A DNA stretch of 64,000 nt from Amphiura filiformis (taxonomy: Eukaryota; Echinodermata; Ophiuroidea; Amphilepidida; Amphiuridae). The position numbers and the translations under genes are program-made. The stretch spans positions 30,519,680-30,583,679 of the forward strand of contig NC_092646.1 of assembly GCF_039555335.1 (NCBI RefSeq), given 5' to 3'. Shown here in pieces: positions 36,001-48,000 of the stretch (its first letter is position 1; every line of letters begins with the position of its first letter). Below the pieces are notes generated by a model that was not told where the DNA came from, did no database searches, and saw only the letters and a program-made list of their open reading frames with translations.

Positions 36001-39000
36001 CCTTATTGTATTGTATTGTATTTGGGAATTCCCGCCTATTTTCAGGCGCACCACTGAGAAAGCAGTGTACTTTTTAACATCTTTCTACTAAGTATATCAC
36101 CATTTCACAACATTACATTTTCACAACTAATCTACTACAATCACTGTATGCACAACTACTACTGCCCTGGGACCTATTGATATGTGCATAAAGTGTTCTA
36201 CAACAAGAAAACTAGTGATGTGCTTTCCCTTGATTAGAGCATCAAAATGCAACTTTTGATTTTGTTCCTTCCTTGGGTTTTCGATCACTGTTTCACTAAT
36301 TCTCAACTGATTTCAACAAATGAGGTCTTAATTTAGTTAGAGCTAAATGGTACAGGTACTGGTTTTTTGATACATTTGTCTTTCTTTAGGATTATATACA
36401 TGGGTGAAAACAACTGGTACGTTAAGGTGGTACTGCACTCTTTGAAAATTTATGACTAATTTTGCATTTTTCTCAAAAAATAACTACATGTACACACTGG
36501 TTACGAAAGTTATGTATATTATAGGGGCAAGGAATCCAATTACTTCACTGAAATTTCAGAGATTCAAGACAAGTGGTTCATTATATACATGTATGTTAAG
36601 AAATGAGGTACATTCTAGCGGTACCTCTTTTCTTATCATAAATAACGTAGAGCTTGTTTTGAGTCACTGAAATTCCAGTGTAGTAACTGGATTCCTTGCC
36701 CCTATAATTAATATACATAACTTTTGTTACCAGTGTGTTATTATTTTTAGAGAAAAATGCAAAAAACTTCACAAATTTATCAAGGGGTGTAGTACCCCCT
36801 AGTTAAATCTGTTGCTGTCTATATTTGAATACATACTTGTTCTTGGAGTAATTGCATAATGGGCTCTATTTCATCATCTTGCACGTTAACAGTGTCTGTC
36901 ACCTCGTAAACAGGTGCTTCATCTGGGTAGGTGTCTGTGTATGTGAACTGTAGAGTAACATGTAATGTATCTAAAATGGGAAGAAATAATAAGTATGAAA
37001 TGAGAGGTTAGTCATATCTGTACTAGAATGATCTTCCAAGATCTGGTACATTTGCAAATTTATGTTATCTGCTGCCTTGTTGCCTTGTATATAGATGAGT
37101 TGACCTCAATGTTTATCAGCAAAGGCAAGGGACTGGTATATTGATATGCTTGAGTGAACCCCATGCAACCACTACACTGTTCAACAGCCTTATTGTGATG
37201 TGGCGGGAGTTTTAAAAACACAAGCCCTGAACAAAATATGATGCGCTCACATACTGCCAGGCATTGACGTCAGAAGTCAACTCATCCCTCCCTATAGATG
37301 AGTTCTGTCCACCAACTTAGGGCATAGACCCTATCGAATCTGTCCACCAATCTGTCCTGCCATTTCAATTCTCGCTATTCACAATAAGGGCGCCGCCAGC
37401 GGTTTTGCGATGCAATCGTGATGTATCATGGGAAAAGGTCGACATCCAAGTCCGCGCAACACGAACATTACCATGCTACTACATAGGAACACGTGACAAT
37501 ACTTTTTTAGTCTGTCAAAATAAAGGTGTTACACGCGAATCGATACTCAATAATACTTAATAATCTGAGTTGACATCAGAAGTCAACTCATCGATAGGGA
37601 GGGACATCATCTGGATATATGTCTCTGTGTATGTGAACTGTAGAGTAGCAAGTAATGCATATGAGTAGCTATAATGGGAAGTCAGAAATAACAAGTGGAA
37701 ATTGAAAAGTGAGTCATTCTGTACTAGAATTTTTATTCCACGACCTGGTACATTTATAAAATCATGTTGTTTGCCATCTTTTTGTCTTGTATACAGGGAC
37801 ATCATCATAGGTATCAATGTATGTGAACTGAAGTGAAACAAGTAACGTAACTGTACATAGTGAGTGCACAATGAAAACCAATATGTAACAAAGGGAATCC
37901 TGAGGGAGTCCATTCCCTACAGGAGTGACTTTTTCATTCTCTACTTCAAACTCACCTTGTTCATCTTCGTCTCCTGTGGATTCTGAAGACACTGTGATTT
38001 CAAACTGAGCCACTCTGCAATTCCAGGGATGGGATATGGGGGTAGGGAGGAAAGGGAGATGTGTCCATTCCTTACAGGAGCAGGAGGGACTTTTTCCTTC
38101 TCTACTTCAAACTCACCTTGTTCATCTTCTTCTCCTGTGGATTCTGAAGACACTGTGATTTCAAACTGAGTCACTCTCCAATTGCAGGGATGGGATATGG
38201 GGGTGGGGAGGAAAGGGAGATGTGTCCATTCCTTACAGGAGCAGGAGGGACTTTTTCATTCTCTACTTCAAACTCACCTTGTTCATCTTCTTCTCCTGTG
38301 GATTCTGAAGACACTGTGATTTCAAACTGAGACACTCTCCAATTCCAGGGATGGGATATGGGGGTGGGGAGGAAAGGGAGATGTGTCCATTCCTTACAGG
38401 AGCGGGAGTGACTTTTTCATTCTCTACTTCAAACTCACCTTGTTCATCTTCTTCTCCTGTGGATTCTGAAGACACTGTGATTTCAAACTGAGACACTCTC
38501 CAATTCCAGGGATGGGATATGGGGGTGGGGAGGAAAGGGAGATGTGTCCATTCCTTACAGGAGCGGGAATGACTTTTTCATTCTCTACTTCAAACTCACC
38601 TTGTTCATCTTCTTCTCCTGTGGATTCTGAAGACACTGTGACTTCAAACTGAGACACTCTCCAATTCCAGGGATGGGATATGGGGGTGGGGAGGAAAGGG
38701 AGATGTGTCCATTCCTTACAGGAGTGGGAATGACTTTTTCATTCTCTACTTCAAACTCACCTTGTTCATCTTCTTCTCCTGTGGATTCTGAAGACACTGT
38801 GATTTCAAACTGTGACACTCTCCAATTCCAGGGATGGGATATGGGGGTGGGGAGGAAAGGGAGATGTGTCCATTCCTTACAGGAGTGGGAATGACTTTTT
38901 CATTCTCTACTTCAAACTCACCTTGTTCATCTTCTTCTCCTGTGGATTCTGAAGACACTGTGATTTCAAACTGTGACACTCTCCAATTCCAGGGATGGGA

Positions 39001-42000
39001 TATGGGGGTGGGGAGGAAAGGGAGATGTGTCTATTCCTTACAGGAGTGGGAGTGACTTTTTCATTCTCTACTTCAAACTCACCTTGTTCATCTTCTTCTC
39101 CTGTGGATTCTGAAGACACTGTGATTTCAAACTGAGACACTATCCAATTCCAGGGATGGGATATGGGGGTGGGGAGGAAAGGGAGATGTGTCCATTCCTT
39201 ACAGGAGTGGGAATGACTTTTTCATTCTCTACTTCAAACTCACCTTGTTCATCTTCTTCTCCTGTGGATTCTGAAGACACTGTGATTTCAAACTGTGACA
39301 CTCTCCAATTCCAGGGATGGGATATGGGGTGGGGAGGAAAGGAGATGTGTCCATTCCTTACAGGAGCAGGAGTGACTTTTTCATTCTCTACTTCAAACTC
39401 ACCTTGTTCATCTTCTTCTCCTGTGGATTCTGAAGACACTGTGATTTCAAACTGTGACACTCTCCAATTCCAGGGATGGGATATGGGGGTGGGGAGGAAA
39501 TGGAGATGTGTCCATTCCTTACAGGAGCAGGAATGACTTTTTCATTCTCTACTTCAAACTCACCTTGTTCATCTTCGTCTCCTGTGGATTCTGAAGACAC
39601 TGTGATTTCAAACTGAGACACTCTCCAATTCCAGGGATGGGATATGGGGGTGGGGAGGAAAGGGAGATGTGTCCATTCCTTACAGGAGCGGGAGTGACTT
39701 TTTCATTCTCTACTTCAAACTCACCTTGTTCATCTTCTTCTCCTGTGGATTCTGAAGACACTGTGATTTCAAACTGAGACACTCTGCAATTTAAGGGATG
39801 GGATATGGGGTGGGGAGGAAAGGGAGATGTGTCCATTCCTTACAGGAGCAGGAATGACTTTTTCATTCTCTACTTCAAACTCACCTTGTTCATCTTCTTC
39901 TCCTGTGGATTCTGAAGACACTGTGATTTCAAACTGAGACACTCTCCAATTCTAGGGATGGGATATGGGGTGGGGAGGAAAGGGAGATGTGTCTATTCCT
40001 TACAGGAGTGGGAGTGACTTTTTCATTCTCTACTTCAAACTCACCTTGTTCATCTTCTTCTCCTGTGGATTCTGAAGACACTGTGATTTCAAACTGAGAC
40101 ACTATCCAATTCCAGGGATGGGATATGGGGTGGGGAGGAAAGGAGATGTGTCCATTCCTTACAGGAGTGGGAGTGACTTTTTCATTCTCTACTTCAAACT
40201 CACCTTGTTCATCTCCGTCTCCTGTGGATTCTGAAGACACTGTGATTTCAAACTGAGACACTCTCCAATTCTAGGGATGGGATATGGGGGTGGGGAGGAA
40301 AGGGAGATGTGTCCATTCCTTACAGGAGCAGGAGTGACTTTTTCATTCTCTACTTCAAACTCACCTTGTTCATCTCCGTCTCCTGTGGATTCTGAAGACA
40401 CTGTGATTTCAAACTGAGACACTCTCCAATTCTAGGGATGGGATATGGGGGTGGGGAGGAAAGGGAGATGTGTCCATTCCTTACAGGAGCAGGAGTGACT
40501 TTTTCATTCTCTACTTCAAACTCACCTTGTTCATCTTCTTCTCCTGTGGATTCTGAAGACACTGTGATTTCAAACTGAGACACTCTCCAATTCTAGGGAT
40601 GGGATATGGGGGTGGGGAGGAAAGGGAGATGTGTCCATTCCTTACAGGAGTGGGAATGATTTTTTCCTTCTCTACTTCAAACTCACCTTGTTCATCTTCG
40701 TCTCCTGTGGATTCTGAAGACACTGTGATTTCAAACTGAGACACTCTCCAATTCTAGGGATGGGATATGGGGGTGGGGAGGAAAGGGAGATGTGTCCATT
40801 CCTTACAGGAGTGGGAATGATTTTTTCCTTCTCTACTTCAAACTCACCTTGTTCATCTTCGTCTCCTGTGGATTCTGAAGACACTGTGATTTCAAACTGA
40901 GACACTCTCCAATTCCAGGGATGGGATATGGGGTGGGGTGGAAAGGAGATGTGTCCATTCCTTACAGGAGCGGGAGTGACTTTTTCCTTCTCTACTTCAA
41001 ACTCACCGTGTTCATCTTCGTCTCCTGTGGATTCTGAAGACAATGTGATTTCAAACTGAGACACTCTCCAATTCCAGGGATGGGATATGGGGGTGGGGTG
41101 GAAAGGGAGATGTGTCCATTCCTTACAGGAGCGGGAGTGACTTTTTCCTTCTCTACTTCAAACTCACCTTGTTCATCTTCGTCTCCTGTGGATTCTGAAG
41201 ACACTGTGATTTCAAACTGAGACACTCTCCAATTCCAGGGATGGGATATGGGGTGGGGAGGAAAGGAGATGTGTCCATTCCTTACAGGAGCGGGAGTGAC
41301 TTTTTCATTCTCTACTTCAAACTCACCTTGTTCATCTTCTTCTCCTGTGGATTCTGAAGACACTGTGATTTCAAACTGAGACACTCTCCAATTCCAGGGA
41401 TGGGATATGGGGGTGGGGAGGAAAGGGAGATGTGTCCATTCCTTACAGGAGCGGGAGTGACTTTTTCATTCTCTACTTCAAACTCACCTTGTTCATCTTC
41501 TTCTCCTGTGGATTCTGAAGACACTGTGATTTCAAACTGAGACACTCTCCAATTCCAGGGATGGGATATGGGGTGGGGAGGAAAGGAGATGTGTCCATTC
41601 CTTACAGGAGCGGGAGTGACTTTTTCCTTCTCTACTTCAAACTCACCTTGTTCATCTTCTTCTCCTGTGGATTCTGAAGACACTGTGATTTCAAACTTGT
41701 GATACGGATTTGTTGACAGTACTGAGAGAGAAAAAGAAGAGTAAACAAAATATTTGTATTAGTTCCGGTTTCCCGCCTGACTGACTGACTAAAATAATGT
41801 AGACCTGACTGAAAATAGTTTTAGCATAGATCTGTAACGTGTAAAAACTTGCTGTAGGACCAGGAGAATTGTTCCAATGTGAAATGTTTGATTATAAGGC
41901 TATATAATAATAAATAAAAAAATAATATTGTTATGTTTCCAGTAAAAACGTGCAGACCATACAAATTTTATCAACTTTTTGGGGGAAAAAATTACATTTA

Positions 42001-45000
42001 AACAACCAATTTGTTTACAGTTTAAATGTCTATCCTTTACGTACTAACATGTTAATACCAGAAAAATATTCTGGCAGCTTTCATTTTCCCGCGAACTATG
42101 ATTTATTTTCCTAAATAATGACTCTCTTTTTTTCAGCATGTTACAGGACACAAAACATTATTTTTATTAAGCCTACTTTTGGGTTCAAAATGCAAAATCA
42201 ATATTATTCATAAGGTTACAAATTACCATTCACCAGGCAGGACTGCCTTTATAAGGAGAGCGATATTGCTCTTCTTAAATCTGATATAGGAGAGTGATTT
42301 TTAACTCTCCTTAGTTGACCATTTTCTCCTTACATTCTATTGTAAATGCTCTAAACAGCTCTTTCTTGAAGGCTCCAGAAGAGCTATAAATAAATGCTCT
42401 CCTGCAAATTCCAAAATAGAGTCCCTGCATTCACCCATCATCATTTGTGATTCTGCACACCCTGGCTGAAACAGATTACCCACAATACATTCTTAAAAGT
42501 ACTAATCATGCTAATGGCAGCTATAATTAAAGACAAAGATAAAGACAATTTATCGCGTCTGACGTCACCTGTCAATCAAACTCGAGCACGGTTTGTTTAC
42601 AAAGTGTCGTGATGATGACTTGCTGAACGCGGATTTATAACCGGCCGCCGTATTGTTAATTTTGCACCTTTCGACATGCAAACCATCTCAAAAGTTAGGT
42701 CTTTATAGTAGGAAACTTTCTTTGGTGAATGCACCATGTCCACAATGCCTAGAAAAGCTGCTTTTTGTCTTGTTTAAATACGAAATTTTTCGCCCTTTGC
42801 TGCTATTCCTTTTCTCCCATCAGCACCAGATAGATCGGCCTTCCTTTTACGCGCTGATTAACCTGTGTAAACCAATCAAGGATCGTAATTGACAGTGACA
42901 TCAGACGCGATAAATTGCATTTATCTCTGTCTTTAATTATAGCAAGCCAGTTTTACTTGAATCCAGTTTTAACTTGAGGTCACCAAGTGCACTGCTCCGC
43001 TGCATGTACAACCATCAATCAATGTACACAAGATTAGCATAGACTCGCATGCCAGTCTCATGTACGCCGTATGTACACAGAGACTGTCTTGTGCCATTTT
43101 GTGTGTCAATGGGATTTACACACTTAACGTTTTGCGCAGCTCAAAAATTTCAACAAATTTCTTTGCAATTCGGTCAATTTATATGAAATTGGTACTCGCA
43201 TATCTGATCTCCAAATCATAGTTATCTAATTCGATGCATTCAAGTAAATTAAACTTAGAATTTCTGGTACTTAAAAGATAATTTCCAAGCCAGCGACTCC
43301 CCTATGTCCGACAAGCGTGGTCGGTAATGAAACAGTACAAATCACGAGATGACCCACCTCATTTACAGCCGGTTTCTGTCGTCAATGTATTTTCGCGATA
43401 CAGCCATGTTGCACTCTGGGGTCGAGAGTAATCAATTGCTTTGGCTCACAGCGATAACAACAAGTAAACAAAATGGCTGGGAAAACTGAGAAAATCGTGT
43501 CCTTAAAAAGTGTTTCATCGTGACAATCAAAAACCTCAAAAAACTTTTTTTGACCGCGACATGAATGAACTACCCCCATTCACGCTGTACAAAGTTAGAA
43601 ATAAAGGCGCCATTTAGCATGCCAGGCACCACTAAGCATGCAAAGTGCATAGCATCGGAATGTTGGTGATCCCCGTTATCATTTTTTCCTGTGTGAGGCA
43701 GCATTGCGCTGCTCATTAAATATTCATGAACCCGACACGTCACATACACATGGTCTCATTCGGCAACGGTTTGCTATCTCTAAGGACCGTTACCTCTAAG
43801 GTTCGCTATCCCTAAGGTTCGTTATCACTAATTACGAAAAAGGTCCACTATACCTAAGGTTCGATATCACTAATTTTTAATAAGGTTCCGTATTTCTAAG
43901 GTTCGATATCACTAATTTTAAATAAGGTTCGCTATCTCTAATTTTAAATAAGGTCCGCTATCACTAATTTATTGAAGGTTCGCTATCTCTAAGGTTCGCT
44001 ATCACTAATTTAAAATAAGGTCCGCTATAGATCTCTAATTTTAACAATCCGGGTATCCCTAAGGTTCGCTATCTCTAATTTTAAATAAGGTCCGCTATCT
44101 CTAAGGTTCGCTATCTCTAAGGTTCGCTATCACTAATTTCAAATAAGGTTCGCTATCTCTAATTTTAAATAAGGTTCGCTATCTCTAATTTTAAATAAGG
44201 TTCGCTATCTCTCATTTAAGTAAGGTTCGCTATAGCTGTCCTTATTTAAAATTAGAGATAGCGGGCCTTATTTGAAATTAGAGATAGCGGACCTTGTTTA
44301 AAATTAGAGATAGTGGACCTTATTTAAGATTAGTGATAACGAACCTTAGGTATAGCAAACCTTAATCAAAATTAGTGATAGCGAACCTTAGAGATAGCGA
44401 ACCTTAATTAAATAGGGATAGCGAACCTTAAACAAAATTAGTGATATCGAACCTTAGGTATAGCGGACCTTTATTGCAGTGATAGCGAACCTTAGAGATA
44501 GCGAACCTTCAATAAATTAGTGATAGCGGACCTTTTTCAAAATTAGTGATAGCGAACCTTATTTTAAATTAGTGATAGTGAACCTTATTTAAAATTAGTG
44601 ATATCGAACCTTAGAACATGCGAACCTTATTCCAAATTAGCGATATCGAACCTTAGAAGTAGCGGACCTTTTTTTAGGTGTAGCGAACCCTTTTCTCTAT
44701 TAGAGATAGCGGGATTCGGATCTCCATAGACTTTACACGTTAGTGATAGCGAACCTTAGAGATAGCTAACCTTAGAGATAGCGGTCCTTAGAGATAGCGG
44801 GATGTTACCTCTCATTCGTTCGATCAGAGTCGTCAGAATTGACCCGACGTGGTTTTATCATAGAGGAAAGAGATAAACAGAGAAAGTACCACCAGTCAAA
44901 GTCCCTGTGTATTGTATGCTACCAGTTCTCGCATATTCATGAGGGCCGATTGTTCGATTGTGCCGTGTCAAACAATCACGACAGCGCTGCGTGCCTTCGA

Positions 45001-48000
45001 GTATACGCAATAGAGCGTTGCGAGCTTTCGCGATTACGTGATAGACCATAAAAATACGCGGTAATTGCGTAGCAGTCTCACCTGTCGCATTTCATGGAAC
45101 AATCGGCCCTCATTATCGGATGAGGCGGAGACTTTGACTGGTGGTACGCGCTCTGTAGTCCACTGTGGGTTTTATGAATGTATTTATGACCTTACAGGGG
45201 TCAGACATATGCATAATTCATGTGTTTGAGACATTCAGGATGGCTGCTTTGCCCTGCCGAAAACAGAATGAAAATCTGTGGTTCCGTTCGGAAAATATCG
45301 CCGTTTGTAATTGGACTTTTTTTCTGGCGTCAAACGAACAAAAATTTCGATGACTGAAGATACTCAAATTTCATTTATAATCTGTAATTTTGGTTAATTT
45401 TTTGTTGGACATGGTATATTTTTTCTGACATTATCTTATTTCAAGTGGTCATGATGGATTTTACTTAGGAGGTTCCAGTTTTTCAATGGAGACCGACAAT
45501 ATGCAATATTTTCAGGTTAATGTTACATTTTCAAGTTTGGTGCTGTGATATTGCTAGATTAAACATGTATTTATAAAATAAGATAAATATTTTATAAAAA
45601 AAAAGTTGGTGGGAAATAATACAGGCGCTATAGTAGCAGCATGTCCGTCCATGACGAAAAACACGTTTGAAAGTTTTTTAACTATTTGCTAACAAAGGGT
45701 AGAAAAATAAAAACATGCTGAAGTATCGGGTGAAGTATCAATCTTATTCATGCCCTTTCCCATGCAGGAATGATATTTAACAAAGGTGCCATTAATTAAG
45801 ATAAATCTTCAATTAAAAATTTGTCACGGACTGACAAAATAAGTGTCACGGACGGACATTTTGATTTCAGGGGGATGACCAATCTCTTGATGCTCAATCT
45901 TTGCAAAGCAACAAACATTAATGGGTTGAATATATATAAAGCAAAGGATACCTTCAGTTCACTTTCATTGTTACTTTATTCACTACTGAAAATGGTACTT
46001 GGTATCAGGAAAATTGGTCCCCAGCCATTTTGGGACAATTTCAGGGGTGTCTATTTTAAAGATGTACGATCTCTAAAATCTCTGTGCCTTGCATTTTTCT
46101 CAAAAATTATAGCGCATTGGTGACAGGTAAGATATGTATATTATAGGGGCAAGGACTACAACTACTGCACGCCTTGAGCTAACTGTTCTTTTAAATTTCT
46201 ATGTAAATATGTATTGTGTTTGGGCCCCACATGCCCAGTTTAGCTGACTAGCAAATGTGTTAACTAAGGTTTGCCTCTCATACCTATACTCTGATCAGCT
46301 CTTCATAATAGGCGGGGACTCATAACATCATGGATTAATACAGAATGGCGTACACACAGCTAGGGCTAGGCGCAGCACTAGACGTAGCACTAACAAAACT
46401 GCTCCATTGACACTGTACATAATTTCGGTCGGCAGTCTGGGCATGCGCAGATTGAAATTTGTATAGCTAATGAGCTTCGCCCACATGCACAATGGCGCAC
46501 ACCATACGTTTTACCATTGAATTATCATCCACAACAACCATTTGATCCATGCATATCGATCGTGCTTAATCACTTCCTGGTAGTGCTTGTTGCTGAATTC
46601 GGCACCAAAAGTAAAATATGACTCTCAACTTTACGCTAAAAACATACCCGATTGCTGAAAAAACCTCCTTATATGATAGGAAGCAATCAAAAATAGACAG
46701 TTTAATGTACTGAAATTTTGCAATCCCGAGTTCCGAGCTGCAAAACTGACTCGAAACAGTGATGAAAAAATTGCTGTAACTTTGGTAACATTTGTCCAAA
46801 TTCGCCGGGGTAAAAAGTATCTTGATCAAAACATATAGTGCTGGGCTCACATGTACAAGATAAGACGACACCGGAAGGGTATCGTCCTTGGTTTGCAACA
46901 TGGGAAGTTAATGTTTGCCAATCGGGATATCGATTGATTCGCCCAGCGCTCAGATTTTCCCAATGACGCATGACGTCATAATGAGCGGCGCTGTTTATTA
47001 CGACTTGCCTTATTTGGATAACAAGCTACCGTATTTGGATACGATAGATAATTTATGTCCGTTGAAATTCCCTACACAGTTTTGTATGTGCGTAGTGAGG
47101 AACACCCCACCTTCGCTTCCTTTATCATATGTGTGTATCGTGCTACGGTGGGGAATGGTTACGTACATTTCCCCGATAGCGAGTGCCGTCCACACAATTT
47201 CAATGGGTGCGATAACAAAACTCGCGCGCAGTGCGCTGTGTCATGTTGGCTCCCGAATCTCTTAGCATGCTGTGCGGATAAACTTGTTCGAAAATTTCTA
47301 ACTTTCGTATGAACAACCGATAGCTTGTGATACGAAAGTTAGAACGTGGAAGTAAATTTATACGTGCTCATGTAACGTACCTTGTTTGGCACATGTACAC
47401 GGTTGCCATCCAGGGCCCAATGTCATGCATATGAATAAAAACTTCTTCCTCAAGTTAATTATTGTCTCAAAAATATGAGGATATTGTTATTGACATATTA
47501 GTAGGGATTACCAATGAACCATCAACTTGATTAGAACACTCCCATAGACATGCAGGGAGCTCAACTGTGCACTGATTGCACAGACATTTCTAAATTGAGC
47601 TCATTCTTTTATTTTTCATAATTTTTCTGTAAAAATTGGAGATGTTAATGCCAATTATGTTTTGTAACTATCCTGCAAATTACAGCATCATAACTTATTT
47701 GGTTTTTCTGTAAGTGTGAGTCAAAATTGGTCCATCGCCACAGTGCGCTTAATTGCCAGTGGCCCAGTGCAGCACTGCTCAGAATGGCACAAAATATTCA
47801 GATGAAAAGATCAGGTGAACACCTTGACCTACTGAGCTGTAATTTGGCAGAGTTGTTGTTATTACCTCTATCATACCCTCTGTAAAAAGGAAAAAAAACG
47901 GACAAGTAGATCTCGAGTTAAAAATTAAATCACCAGCTTCCCTTTGGAATTTCCAAACACCTTTCGAATCATGTTAAATAGACACCTTTCTGAACATAAA

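Noticed and set aside
37762..41683. About twenty overlapping minus-strand frames of 77-130 aa beginning MSQFEITVSSESTG, plus plus-strand MGYGGGEEREMCPF frames
   Set aside because: They are the minisatellite units read through the splice donor; only the 41647-41721 part is exon. The apparent start Met comes from the repeat junction.
42653..42892. 79-aa plus-strand frame MLILHLSTCKPSQ
   Set aside because: Lies entirely within the MITE at 42520-42943.
43382..43579. 65-aa minus-strand frame MGVVHSCRGQKKFF as an upstream exon of RWDD1
   Set aside because: No family similarity, no splice context, and RWDD1 exon 1 is already found at 50206-50278.
44839..45051. Opposed 70-aa and 63-aa frames
   Set aside because: Both are inside the MITE at 44878-45155; overlapping antisense frames arise from its GC-richer palindrome.
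46915..47312. 116-aa and 85-aa plus-strand frames
   Set aside because: No recognisable domain, overlapping frames on both strands, partly in a MITE, and located in RWDD1 intron 1.
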